From: Torreya grandis
Taxonomy: Eukaryota; Streptophyta; Pinopsida; Cupressales; Taxaceae
NCBI GenBank assembly: GCA_037957365.1
Contig: JARHVA010000021.1
Location: forward strand, 1,431,001 to 1,495,000
Reading direction: 5' to 3'
Length of the DNA: 64,000 nucleotides
Position numbers and translations under genes: made by a program. Below are positions 10,706 through 22,349 of this stretch, one piece after another. Each line of letters begins with the position of its first letter. Positions within the stretch are counted from its first letter, which is position 1. The notes beneath the pieces were generated by a model. It saw only the letters and a list, made by a program, of their open reading frames with translations, made no database searches and was not told where the DNA came from.

Positions 10706-12050
10706 AGCAAGCTAGAGGAAAGACATGGCTTTTGAAATATTATCTTTAATCTAAATTATGTCAAGAGGAGAAGATGATGATTTGGGAAGAGACTCATATA
10801 CGACAATGTTGTATTCGATAGAAGCTGTATTTGGAGCTACTCTATCTTAAAGCGTCATATCTTGGACCTTGGAAGATAGAATGCAACAAGGAGTGACTGC
10901 AACTTTGATTAAAAGTTCTTAAACCGGAAGGCAAAATTGATTCTATGGTCTGTAGCTTACATTCTAAAAAATATTATCACCAAATTTCAAAACAATACTG
11001 TCAACAAAGATGGAGAGCTGTTTCTTGAGGAGTTAGTCAACCCAAAAGTCCTTTGAGTCGCCATTGTTGATCTCCCATTTGAGAAAGGGATTTACTGGGT
11101 TTGTGGAGTAGCATATCAAGTACCACACCAACAAAATATTTTAGGTAGGTGAACTAGTGAAGATTTTTTTTGGGCCAAAGAATTCATTTTTTTTTAAAGA
11201 TGTTTCTCCTTTGAGGGTCCTTGTGGAAACAATCCTAACTTACTGCATTTTATGTTTTGTTGGGTTCTGTAGCAGCTGACAAGTGGCACACATAACCGTT
11301 GAATAGTCATATGTTAGTTTCTAGATTTTGTAACTGTTTAGGTAATTGGCTTTGTTAGCACTTTGGGGTTGCCCCAGCCCAATGTCTTCTATATGTTGGA
11401 GCTAGGTAGTTGTTAATCATCTTATTTTGTGTTCAATTATTAGTCAAGTGCATTTGCGAGGTCATACCCTTGAAGTGGCTCTGCTTTCTTTCAGGACTTC
11501 AACAAATATATCTGCACATATATCTTTTGGACTTGAAATCTGCACACTTCATCTGTATAGTCAATATTAAGATTTGTTCTATTATAAATTTATAACTGAT
11601 ATGCATTGTTGTTGTTATTATGTGAATCTGTTATGTATTTTGTTGGAGCTGCTATTTTATAGTTCTTGATATTGGGAGATTCTGCAATTTAATGTGTAAG
11701 ATTTTCTATTATGTCCTTTTGAATATGGTAACAACATTCCAAGTTGCATTAGAGCAGCGATGTGGGCAGCGATTCTACCGTGGAAGGAAGTAGCTGAGGA
11801 ATGCAACAAGGGCAGGTGGGCTATAAATCAGATAAATCCCTTGTATAATTTTGTCAAATTTTCTTTGATCTTTAAGCAATAGTGTTTTCGTGTGATTTGG
11901 ATGCTAAGCAACATAGATTGACGATAAAGGTATCTTTATATCTTAGAAGAATTAGGGTTCTTGTTTGGAGTAGACTCTGAAAAAAACCAAGTTTGCATCG
12001 GTATAAATTACCCACAACCCATTTTGGAAACCCTATTTTCCAACTAGGGT
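10706..12050. other. Decayed mobile-element DNA of uncertain type
   Basis: No conserved domain is readable after the RNase H remnant. TTGCATTAGAGC near 11744 weakly resembles a primer-binding site and could mark the start of the next gag remnant. The remainder shows nothing I can support. Confidence 0.3.
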
Positions 12051-12500
12051 TATTGAGCATACCTGCAATTGGATTTGTCTCCTCTAGGTGATCAGATTGG
12101 TATAGCTCCCTCATAAGCAGTTTTGCGAGTGGATTGTGGAGCACGAATTAATATACTCTGGGAAAAGAACAACACAATCAGGTATTGGATGAGGATCTAG
12201 CTCATTGGAGGGCATAATGAACGGAGGTAACCAATCTGATCAGCTAGAGGAGACAAATCCAATTGCAGGTATGAGCTCATTGGAGGGCATAATGAACGGA
12301 GGTAACCAATCTGATCACCTAGAGGAGACAAATCCATTTGCAGGTATGAGCTAGATCCTCATCCCATACCTGATTGTGTTGTTCTTTTCCCAGAGTATAT
12401 TAATTCTTTCTCCACAATCCACTCACAAAACTCCTTATGAGGGAGCTATACCAATTTGATCACCTAGAGGAGACAAATCCAATTGCAGGTATGCTCAATA
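12051..12500. repeat. Large palindrome: 155-bp arms around a 140-bp loop with 75-bp tandem units
   Basis: The left arm 12051-12205 is the reverse complement of the right arm 12346-12500, with only a handful of mismatches by eye. Both arms begin or end with the sequence around GAGCATACCTGCAATTGG. The loop carries two 75-bp direct repeats (12199-12273 and 12274-12348), and a partial third runs across the right end of the right arm to about 12530. Each unit is open in one plus frame, as a 25-residue repeat that includes MNGGNQSD and LEETNP. It lies next to gag-type sequence of element B. Confidence 0.85.
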
Positions 12501-12589
12501 AATTGAGGGCATAATGAATGGAGGTAACCAATGAGGGAGATGGTGAAAAGTGATTAATTTGACTTATCAACCAGGTATGAATCTTTAGA

Positions 12590-13385
12590 GTAACTTTGAA
12601 GGGATGAAGAAGAGCCAATACAAGAGGAAGCCAATGGACCTTCATGGTACCTTCTTTAGCCAATTAACTAAGCTCCTAGAAACAGGATCAGTAAGGGATT
12701 GTTGCAGAATTTTAGAGGCTAAGCTTGTGGGTGAAAGACATTTCCAAGGAGAATATGATGGTTCTCTTCATTGGAGGGCTAAAGGACACTATGCAACATC
12801 AGGTTTGACTCTTTAGGCAAAGGATTTCAGCGAGGCGATCACGCTTGCTCATAAAGTGTATGCTAAATGTATTCTCTGCAGAGATCCAATATGGGTCCAT
12901 TCAATTGTTCCATACTCATTTTCAGTAACAGGGTTAGCCAAATCACAAGAATCATTATCAACAAGGCAATAATGCGTGTAGCATTATTCAACATTAAACA
13001 ACATTCTTAGCCTACAATACTAACTCCACAACAAATTGATGAAAGAAAAGCAAAAGGACTATGTTTTGATTGTGATAGCAAATTCAATAAAGGGTAGAAA
13101 TGTGGTGAAAAGAAGTTATTCCAGATTTTCCATAAGGAGGATAGGAAAATCTACTAGAAGAAGATGACATGGTTCATTGTACAATTCTGGATCTGATGTT
13201 GTCATTCTGCACCATGTGGTAGTAGGTTTTGCAAGCCCTCAAACTCTCAAGGTGGTGGGATATATTAAGAATCGAAAGGTAACAATCCTAATTGATTTTG
13301 GTAGCATCAATAACATCATTTGTTCACAATTGGCAAGACAACTAAATTGTTTCAAGTATTTAGCTCTAAAATTTATGGGACGATC
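12590..13385 (+). pseudogene. Element B: old Ty3/gypsy gag-protease remnant (left part)
   Basis: At about 13035-13130 the plus strand reads a KGLCFDCDSKFNKG-type Cys knuckle, followed by the KLFQI segment typical of one plant Ty3/gypsy group. A retropepsin-like domain follows at about 13180-13380: the strand VVVGFASPQTLKVVG, the catalytic-site region ILIDFGS (Asp-Ser-Gly changed to Asp-Phe-Gly) and then SQLARQLNCF. The frame is broken several times upstream. Element B is cut twice: by a 0.5-kb TG..CA segment at about 13385-13887 and by element A at 13929-19577. Its right part resumes at 19578. Confidence 0.7.
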
Positions 13386-13887
13386 CACACATATAATAAC
13401 CAAAATATGCTGAATAATGGTAACAATATACAAAAGATATTGCACAACATGAGAGATGTGTATGGGCCAAGATGCCCTAATATGCAATATACTAAAAAAT
13501 TGAAGAATTACCTTGAAGGTAGGGAAACACCATACAATATTCTCTAAGGTTGGAATATCTCCACAAGATCTCCCAAATGGGAATGCCACTTCGAGGGGGA
13601 TAACCTCCAATATGCTTATAGCTATACCAAATAGAATACTTTCCACTTGCTTGACATCCATCACAATGATATTCACCTCATATATATAGACCTCACATTA
13701 GTAATAAAGGAGTGGTAAAGCCCTAATCCCAATATAGGCCGAATCATTACCCAATATAGCTAATTCCATAAGCCTACCCATTTGGCCCAATATGATTGAC
13801 CCAATATAAATAAGGGGGATGTGTGCCACATGTTGGCATCCCTTTCAACCAATATATATTGTAATATCATATCCCTCGGTACATAAC
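13385..13887. mobile_element. 0.5-kb insertion in element B, possible solo LTR
   Basis: The protease-domain frame of element B stops matching at about 13385 and matches again from about 13890. The intervening 0.5 kb starts TGGGACGATCC and ends TACATAACA, so it has TG..CA ends. It contains TATATATAG and AATATATATTG motifs but no coding. A clean target duplication is not visible, so the solo-LTR reading is tentative. Confidence 0.4.
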
Positions 13888-13923
13888 ATTTGCAAGCAAT
13901 AATTGCCTATGGAGGCATCGTCA

Positions 13924-13928
13924 AATGT
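13924..13928. repeat. Left target-site duplication of element A (AATGT)
   Basis: AATGT directly precedes the 5' LTR and is repeated exactly at 19578-19582 after the 3' LTR. Confidence 0.9.
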
Positions 13929-14714
13929 TGATGCAGGAACATCCATGGCGGACAAACTATCTTGCATCACCCAAAAATAGAGTGTTGTTTATTTTCCGTT
14001 GTGTTGCCTTGTTTTGCTTTTCTGGTTTGGCAGCATTGGCTCTGGTTGGCGGAATTTCCTTTGGTTGGTGGCATTGCCTTTGGTTGGCGGCATTTCTTTT
14101 GGTTGGTGGCATTGCCTTTGGTTGATGGAATTTCCTTTGTTTGGTGGCATTGCCTTTGGTCGATGGCATTGCCCAGGGCTGAAACTCATAAAGTGCATTT
14201 GATATGAAATTGAATGTTCCAAAAAGACCCACCTAGGTCTGTTGTAGCTCTGTAACTCCCTATCATGACTTTTGGAATTCTTTTTGAGCTGTTTTGGGCC
14301 TACAATGCCATGGAAGGTGAAGAGCCATTTGGGGAAGACGCAGGTTTAGTCCATTTCCTGCCATAAACGGTTAAATGGCGCTTGTTTTAGGGGGTTGTTG
14401 GAGGAGAATTAATCTTCAGTGTTGGAGGTGATGGGAAGGGTTATGTTGCCATTTTGAAGGCATAAATCTGTGGAATAACTAGCCATTGTTTTGTAAGTGT
14501 ATCCTCCTTGTTTTCATGTTGAATAAGCCTGGTCGTGGCATGAACGTGTGTGTGTGTATTCTGTTCATTGAAACATATTGTTGAATACAATGAGATGCTG
14601 CATGTTTTGAGTCAAGTTGAATTTGTGCAAAATGTGTCTATGGTATGGTGAACCCTTGCAACACAGGTGTTGATGGCTATCCTTAATTGGATACTCTGCC
14701 TAGTGCCTACACCA
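13929..14714 (+). repeat. Element A 5' LTR
   Basis: It begins TGATGCAGG and ends CTACACCA. It carries an array of 19-bp units (TTTGGTTGGTGGCATTGCC type), about seven copies from 14041 to 14173, which the 3' LTR shares. Confidence 0.92.
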
Positions 14715-14729
14715 ATTGATATTAGAGCC
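14715..14729 (+). other. Element A primer-binding site (mutated)
   Basis: TTGATATTAGAGCC directly follows the LTR and differs at two positions from the iMet-type TTGGTATCAGAGCC. Confidence 0.75.
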
Positions 14730-14809
14730 TCGTTTTATTGCTAGGAGAGTGTGCATAGAGAAGGCTCATGCGAAGTCTATTGGCAAGTTGAGAAAGAGAA
14801 GTTTGCATC

Positions 14810-17800
14810 ATGAAAGAGATGGCACGTTGCAGAAATATTGTTCGGAGAGGGGCAAGACCGAGAGGACCTTGAGTTGCAGATTTAGCTGAAATGATGAGAG
14901 TTATGCAAGCAAGGTTGGATGCAATGGAATTGGCTCAAAGGAGAGTGGCTTATGGTGATGACGTGAACGGGGAGAGGAAGAAGGAGCTCATGAACTTGGG
15001 CTAGAAGATATGGAAAACAAATTCGAGATGAGATTTCTTAGAGCTGTGGTGAGGCTTGGTAGTAAGTCGAAACTGGATACACCTTGTTATAACGGTAATT
15101 TAAATCCTGAAGAAATCGTGGATTGGATAGCTGATATGAGTCTATGGAGGAACATAAGAAGGTGAAATTCGCGTGCACAAAGTTGAAGGGTCACACCTCC
15201 TTATGGTAAGTGTTTTGGGTGTAATAAGTATGCTGGTCATAAGGAGCAAGATTGTCCAGAAAACCCTCAGAATAATGGTATGAGAGTTGAAGGGACAACT
15301 TACATAGCTTTTGGAAATGAGGAACATTGGTTCTCCCAACCATACGGAAGAGCTAGAACAAGGAGAGGCTCTGTTGATGAAAAGAGTGTTGTTAAAATCA
15401 GCCAAGGAGGTGAACGAACCAACACAACAAAAGAGTTTATTCCTTACTTTTTGCAAGTCTAGAGGTAAGTGCTTTAGAGTTGGGATTGATAGCAGAAGCA
15501 TGGATAACTTGGTTTCTCAAGAAATGGTAGACAAGCTTTGGCTGAAACATTTACAACATCCTACACCATTCAAGGTTTCTTGGTTGCTTAAGGGGCATCA
15601 TGTGTTAGTGAATGAATAGTATGTGGTGAATTTTCAGATCGGTTTATACAATTATGAAGTTATGTGTGTTATCATGCCCATGGATGTGTGTCGTGCTATT
15701 AGGAAGGCCATGGTAGTTTGATAGGAGAGTTGTGCATGACGGAAGAGAAAACACTTACACTATTATGAAGGATGGCAAGAAATTCACATTGAGTCCATTG
15801 ACGGATAAAGGAGATGAGGTGGACAACAGTTCCAAAGCAATGTTGGTATCCGGTAAAGAGTTCTTGAAGGTGGCCAAGGAGGAAGAACTATGTTTTGCAT
15901 TAATTGTTAAGCCTGTGCAAGTTGTGACAGCCACTACAGTAAGTTTTTTGCTTGTTGAAATTCAGAATATTTTGAAGGATTATGTTGATATCATGACAAA
16001 TGAGTTGTTGGATGGATTGCCATCTGTAAGGAGCATTTAGTCATCATATGGATTTATGCTAGGGGCGAGTTTACCTAACAAAGTAAGCCATAGGTTGACT
16101 CCAATGGAGAACGAGGAGATAAAGAAACAGGTGCAGGAGCTATTGAGGAAGAGTTTAATATGTGAGAGTTTGAGCCCGTGTGCAGTTCTAGCTGTGTTGG
16201 CACCAAATAAATGTGGGGAATGGAGAATGTGTACGGATTCACATGCAATAAACAAGATCACCATTAAGTACATGTTTCCATTGCCAAGAATAGATGACTT
16301 AATTGACTATTTGAGTGGAGCGAAGTACTTCACTAAGATTTGAAGAGCCAGTATCATCAAATTTGCATACGAGAAAGAAATGAATGAAAGACTGTATTTA
16401 AGACGAATGACGGGTTGTATAAGTGGCTGGTCATGTCATTTGGTTTGTCAAATGGTTCGAGTATGTTCATGAGACTCATGAACAAAGGTTTGAAGCCTTT
16501 CATGGGTAAGTTTGTAATAGTCCATTTGGATGGGATTTTTAGTCATTCCACGTAGGAGCATTTGCATCATTTGAAGTTGGTGTTGGATAAGCTAAAAGAA
16601 GATAATCTGTTAGTGAACTTGAAGAAGTGCAAATTCATGCAAGAGGAGCTGGTATATCTGGGATTTGTAATCTCAAAAGACGGGTTGAAGATGGATCTTG
16701 AGAAGGTGAGGGCAATTGTGGATTGGCCTTTGCCAAAAAGTATGTTTGAAGCAAGGAGTTTCCATTGGTTGATGCGTTTTTACAGACAGTTTATCAAAAA
16801 CTTCAGCGGTATATGTGCACCCATCACGGAGATGATGGAGATAAAAAGGAGTTTTAGTGGATTGTTGCAGCAAAGAGTAGCTTTCAGTGTTTGAAAAAAA
16901 TAGTGACTGAACAACTAGTGTTAGCCTTACCAGATATTGGGAAAGTGTTTCAGGTTGATTGTGATGCAAACATAACAACTATAGGAGTGGTGTTGAGTCA
17001 AGAGAGTAAGCCCATGCCTATTTAAGTGAGAAGTTGAATGATGCTAAGAGGAAGCATTCGGTCTATGACCAAGAATTCTATGCAATGGTGCAAGCTCTCA
17101 AGAAGTGGCGACATTACTTGTTGCCAAAGGAGTTCATTTTGTACACGGACAATCATGCTTTGCAATTTATAAACAACGAGGGTAAGCTAAATCAACGACA
17201 TATGAAATGGGTAGAATTTGTTCAGAGCTATTCTTTTGTTTTGAAGCATAGGGGTGGAAATTCCAATAGGGTAGAAGATGCCTTGAGTAGGCGAGCTCTT
17301 GTAGTGAATGAGCTGAAGGTACAGGTCATTGGATTTGAATCCATGAAGGAGTTTTATGAGGAAGACTTGGCTTTCTGAGATGCGTGGGCATTGTGTAGGA
17401 ATTCGACGGATGCAGACATAACTCTATGGTTAGAGTACATGATACAATATGGATGCTGTTCAAAAGATGGTTTCCTGAGAGAGAACTTGTTGAAAGAGAA
17501 GCATAGTGGAGGAATTGCTAGTCATTTTGGATATGACAAGACTTTGGCACAACAAAATGAAAGACTATTGGCCACAAATGGGTACAAATGTGAAGAAGTT
17601 TGTGCAACAATGTAGGGTTTGCCAACATGCAAAAAGTAAGAGTCAAAATGTTGGTTTTTATTAGCCATTACCCATTCTGGATAGACCATGGGATGCATTG
17701 AGCATGGATTTTGTTCTTGGTTTGCCGAGAACGTAGCAAGATAATGATTCCATAGTTGTTGTTGTGGATAGATTTTCAAAGATGGTTGACATTCGAGCAT

Positions 17801-18766
17801 GTAGGAAGACTAGTGATGCCACACACATTGCAAATTTGTTCTTTCAAGAGATTGTCAGGGTGCATGGTTTGCTTCGGAATATTGTATTGGACAGAGATAA
17901 GAAGTTTGTTGGACATTTCTGGAGGACACTATGGAAGTAGTTGGGTACCAGATTAGACTTCAGTTCAGCGTATCACCCTCAGAAGGATGGACAAATGGAG
18001 GTGATGAATCAAAGTCTTGGTAATCTGCTGAGATGTTTGATTGGCGACAAGCCCAAAAAATGGGACTTGATGTTGGCATAAGCTGAATTTGCTTACAATG
18101 ATTATGTCAACTGGAGTATGAGAATGAGTCCTTTTCATATAGTGTATGGAAGCAGCCCTAGAGGCATATGTGAATTGAAGAGTACAACTGAGATGAGTAG
18201 AATAAGTGCAGAAGGTGAAGACTATGCTCAGGGTATGCATGAGTTGTATCATGAAGTCAGGAAAAGATTTGAAGAGAGTGCTGGAAAATACAAACAACAT
18301 GATATGTGAAGGAGAGGAGAATTTTGACATTGGGGACTTGGTATTTGCACATTTGCGCAAGGAGAGGCTTCCGAAAGGTGAATATAACAAAATTCAAGTG
18401 GAAAAAGATTAGACTTTGCAAGATTTTAAGAAAGTTCTCGGGTAATGCGTATGAGATTGAGTTGCTAGACGGAGTAGCTATTTCACCCATCTTCAATGTG
18501 GCTGATTTATACTCGTATGTTGAAGGAGAAACAAGTGACAACATGGGTTTTTCAGTTGAGAATTGGAAGTAGTAGTTGCCACGAGCAGCTAAAGAAGAAA
18601 TGGAAGTTGTTTTAGATGTTCGAGTTGGCAAGAAGACACAAGGCCGCAAGTACTATGAGTACCTGGTCAAGTGGAAGGATAGAGCAGTTGAAGACGTGAG
18701 TTGGATGAATGCATCCGAAGTTGCCATACATGGTAAAACAATAGAACAACTCACTGCAGGCTCATG
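14810..18766 (+). pseudogene. Element A gag-pol pseudogene with chromodomain
   Basis: A shortened gag (its core is missing, running from WIAD to the knuckle) is followed by an intact CCHC knuckle at 15211-15255 (CFGCNKYAGHKEQDC). The protease at about 15470-15700 has Asp-Ser-Arg in place of Asp-Ser-Gly. Reverse transcriptase covers 16050-16560, where the Tyr-x-Asp-Asp site reads His-Leu-Asp-Gly near 16523, so polymerase activity is lost. RNase H lies at 16900-17330. Integrase at 17540-18300 still has readable Asp, Asp and Glu catalytic positions. A chromodomain at 18585-18766 (YYEYLVKWKDR and VSWMNASEV) ends at a TGA. Several stops, for example the TAG after the TNELLDGLPSVRSI stretch, interrupt the frame. 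The chromodomain places it in the chromovirus branch, which targets chromatin for integration. Confidence 0.88.
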
Positions 18767-18799
18767 AGTAGGAGGTCCTTTTCTTTTACCATGGGTGTT

Positions 18800-19577
18800 T
18801 GTTGCAGGAGCATCTATGGGGTACAGGGTATCTTGCATCACCCAAAAACAAAGTGTTGTTTATTTTCACTTGTGTTGCTTTGTTTTGATTTTTTGGTTTG
18901 GCGGCATTGGCTTTGGTTGGCGGTGTTGTCTTTGGTTGGAGGTATCACCTTTGGTTGGTGGCATTGCCTTTGGTTGGTGCAATTTCCTTTGTTTGGTGTT
19001 ATTGCCTTTGGTTGGCAGTATTGCCTTTGGTCGACGGCATTGTCCAGGTCTGAAACTCATAAAGTGCATTTAATATGTAATTTAATGTTCCAAAAAGACC
19101 CACCCAGGTCTGCTGTAGCTGTATAATGCCCTATCATGACTTCTGGAATTCTTCTTGAGCCGTTTTTGGCCTACAATGCCATGGAAAGTGAAGAGCCACT
19201 TGGGGAAGATGAAGGGTCAGTCTATTTCTTGCCTTAAATGGTAAAATGACACTTGTTTTAGGGGGTTGGAGGAGAATTAATCTTTATCCTTGGAGGTGAT
19301 AGGAAGGGTTATGCTGCCATTTTGAAGGCAGAAATGTATGGAATAACTAGCCATTGTTTTGTAAGCATATCCTCCATGTTTTCATGTTGAATAATCCTGG
19401 TTGTGGCATGAATGTGTGTTTATTCTGTTTATTGAAACATGTTGAATACAATGAGATGCTGCATGTTTCGAGTCAAGTTGAATTTGTGCAAAATGTGTGT
19501 CCATGGTATGGTGAACCCTTGCAACACATGTGTTGATGGCTATCCTTAATTGGATACCCTGCCTAGTGTCTGCACCA
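18800..19577 (+). repeat. Element A 3' LTR
   Basis: It begins TGTTGCAGG and ends CTGCACCA. It contains the same 19-bp minisatellite (about 18890-19045) as the 5' LTR, with different point changes. No clean polypurine tract adjoins it. Confidence 0.92.
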
Positions 19578-19910
19578 AATGTGAAGGTAAATACCATAAG
19601 GTTCAACTATCCATTGGGAACCATCACCTTGCTAGCCATCCCTCTGGGAGGAATTGATGTAAAATTGGGAGTTTGATGGTTGAAGTGACTAGGAACGACT
19701 GCCATAAATTTCCATGATCTTTTTATCCAGTTTATAGTGAATATAATAGAGAATATCCTTAAGGGTATCCAAGCCAGGCCTTCACAAGTATTTTTGTAAT
19801 TTCTAGCCCTTGTGGTCTCGTATCCATATATGGCTATCCACTTTTCTCCTTCCCTATGCCATTCCCTAGATTTTGGGAGCTCTTCGGTCATTTTAGGCTC
19901 TTGCCTTCCT
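19578..19910 (+). pseudogene. Element B, right part (protease to reverse transcriptase linker)
   Basis: Immediately after element A the plus strand continues the interrupted element B frame. It shows a CEGK segment, then IPLGGIDVKLGV and LGTTAINFHDL, which is the conserved stretch after the retropepsin in plant Ty3/gypsy polyproteins. An LKGIQARPSQV motif follows. One frameshift and several stops are present. The sequence then fades into ordinary intron at about 19910; the rest of pol and the 3' LTR of B are absent. Confidence 0.7.
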
Positions 19911-20431
19911 ATCCGTGAAACCTGTCTAACTTAGATTCTTATCTCTTTGTTTTGATAGATAAATGCAGGTTCAAAACTGGTGTGTGCTTCCTTTCAAAAC
20001 TTTAAGCATTACAAACCAACTTCCAGCCACAGACATAAAGCGTGTCATTACTGCAAAACCTGACAATTAAGTGGCTCAAAGTTTACATTACCTTTAGCTA
20101 GAAGCAGCTAACTGAGACCATGCCAAAAACATCTCAGATTCTTATGTTTTCTTACCTTGTTTGATGTGTTTATTTAGCTCATGTTCTAACTGTATAAGAT
20201 GCTTTATATGCACTTCCTTAACTGCTGTACACAATTGTTTATATCCTTTCAATCTTATTAATTGCTATTTTCTCACGGAACATTAATAAAACTTAGTTTT
20301 CTAAAGATTTTTTGATAGTAATGCAAATCTTTTACTTTGATCTAACGTGGTACAAAGTAGCAGTTTGCATATTTTAATCAGAAATTTAATTTTTTCTGTT
20401 ATCTAACTTGAAAGTTTATTTTTTTGGGCAG
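19911..20431. other. WDR12: Intron 1 end, no element recognised
   Basis: AT-rich sequence with T-rich tracts before the exon 2 acceptor (20420-20431). Nothing else is supported. Confidence 0.5.
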
Positions 20432-20520
20432 AAAAACCTCAACCGTTTGACTTTCTCGTTGAAGGTGAATTGGTTCGAGAATCTCTTGAAAAGCTGCTGC
20501 TCATCAAGGGCATTTCTGCG
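20432..20520 (+). CDS. WDR12: WDR12 exon 2 (NLE domain)
   Basis: This 89-nt exon continues exon 1 in phase 1 and ends in phase 0 before GTAATT. It encodes PFDFLVEGELVRESLEKLLL followed by a KGISA end. This is the core of the NLE domain, the ubiquitin-like module that binds the Rea1/Midasin AAA-ATPase in WDR12 and Ytm1. The Glu in the FLVEGELVR turn sits where family members carry the conserved acidic contact for the Midasin MIDAS domain; that role is family knowledge, not shown here. The frame is fully open and both splice sites are canonical. Confidence 0.92.
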
Positions 20521-21884
20521 GTAATTTGCCTTTCAAGGAAATCATTTTGTTTACATTTCCTTAATGTTGTTTAGGAAGCATAATTTTTTTGAATCTGATT
20601 AATGGTCAGGTCATTATAAAATAAGTTATAACATTCTTACATGTTAGTTAATTAAGTTATTTAGCTATCAAACTGTTGTTTAGACAAGATACATAAAGGC
20701 CAGGTGGATGATTATTTTTTGTGAATCTTCCAATTTTTTCATTTTATCATCTTATGGAAGCTAAGTTACCGGTCCTGGTACTGGTATGAAGTTCAGGTAC
20801 TTTGGTATGGTGATTTTTTTCCTGGGTATGGGTATACAGCTGGGTACGGCTGTAAAATATAATATTAAAAATATATCCAAATAAAAAAAATTAACCACAT
20901 AATATTCATAGAATTAATAAAATAAAATAATTAACTACAAAACAATACTGATAATTGATACAATATATATATAGAAATATAAAACATTGAAACTTAATTA
21001 TAGAACATTGTTATATTAAATGCAAAAATCCTGTTCAATAGTCTATGAAATTCTTAATATTAATTTACTACATGTTAATATTAATACATAAATAACATGC
21101 TCCCCACAATGACGCTTATGTTTAAAGTTTAAATTAATATATTAAATGTTGTGTTACAGGGTTTGGCCCTATGGAGACTCGGGTGGTAGTTTGGAACATA
21201 CCCGTTTTGGGTTTGGGTTTGGGCCCGTTTCCTTTAGCAGAATGACTAAGGGCATACCTGGGGCAATCTCACAAGTGTTTTTCAAGAACAACTGATGACG
21301 ATGATGCCTTTGTTGTGTTAGGGTTCAAATTCGTGGAACTTTTCGATGGGGCATTCTCTTCCTCGTTTAGGGTTTTGTTTGGAAATGTTTCTCCATGGAT
21401 GATGTGAAAAACAACAAATCCTAATTGGTTGCATTAGAGGTGCTTGCTAGGCAGCCTCTGCATGAAATCAGGGGCATGCAGGAGCAAGCTCCATGCCATC
21501 AATGGCGTTAACATTGCTTCCTGTAAAAACTATTGATAATTGGTAGAAGTAATGCGAATAATAGCAAGAACGTGCCACCTATTTCTTATGTGGGAGAGAA
21601 ATTGACTTAATGAAATAATTTTAGAGCTTTTGTAGATTGTTTAAGCAATCATTCTGATTTCCAATTGACTACAATACCTTCATTAATACTATTCCTAATT
21701 GGATGAGAATGGCAACATAATATATTGAGTTAAAACTCGACCAGTATTGACCATCATCTTGATGACAATTATCGATTTGATAATAAGGTGAGGATATAGG
21801 TATTAAAGCAAATTAGTTCGTCTACTTTTGTTCACAACAAAGTAATGATTTCATCTACTTCCAGACACATTTAGAAAAGGCAGA

Positions 21885-22349
21885 TATAGGAATTGAGGAG
21901 GGCCTATGAAAAATCCGCAATGAACTTCCATCAATACAACAATGCTTAGATCATAGAAAGAGATTCACCAATAACAAACATTGTATTGCACTAATGGAAT
22001 ATACAATATACATGTGTGTGCAACTAGTAATGGTTTCACTAGAACAAAATTCTTTAACATAGTACATCTCCACAAGCTCTGGAGATGACTCTAAGTTCCA
22101 ATCTAACTTTCCACAATGACACAAAGGTTTCTTATATAGGAAAAACATGAGGTGATTGAGAGTTTATTATTGGTTAAGTGAAAGGTGGGATAGGACCATT
22201 CCCCAAGTTACAACTCACCCTTCTCACACATGAGGATAAATACCACTTAAATAACGCTGTGCATATAATAAATGCACATAATGAGTCTCACCTTGGTAAC
22301 ACATCACCTAAGGTATACTTTACATCAAGTGTAAATATGACACACATCA
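21885..22349 (-). repeat. Element D 3' LTR
   Basis: In minus orientation it begins TGTTGATGTGTG beside the polypurine tract (plus-strand CCCCCC at 22350-22356) and ends CCTATA. Confidence 0.65.

Larger units (their letters stand above)
13929..19577 (+). mobile_element. Element A: complete Ty3/gypsy chromovirus (5.65 kb)
   Basis: Two LTRs of similar length (786 and 778 bp) start TG and end CACCA. They flank an internal region of about 4.1 kb with a decayed primer-binding site, a gag knuckle, protease, reverse transcriptase, RNase H, integrase and a C-terminal chromodomain, in that order. The 5-bp duplication AATGT brackets it. It was inserted into the protease/reverse transcriptase part of element B. 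The coding region is dead. LTR divergence, visible as many substitutions, indicates an old insertion. Confidence 0.93.
4124..20431 (+). other. WDR12: WDR12 intron 1 (16.3 kb)
   Basis: A phase-1 intron with a GTGAGT donor and an acceptor ending TTGGGCAG. It holds a SINE-like unit, a LINE remnant, two Ty3/gypsy remnants, a large palindrome and a full-length chromovirus, each listed separately. Splicing joins a Gly-Arg end to the Glu-Lys-Pro start of exon 2, restoring the NLE frame. Confidence 0.85.

Noticed and set aside
13957..14232. Proline/lysine-rich repeat proteins encoded on either strand of the element A LTR
   Set aside because: They are products of reading the 19-bp minisatellite in several frames. 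Five overlapping frames are open at once, so the array, not selection, keeps them open.
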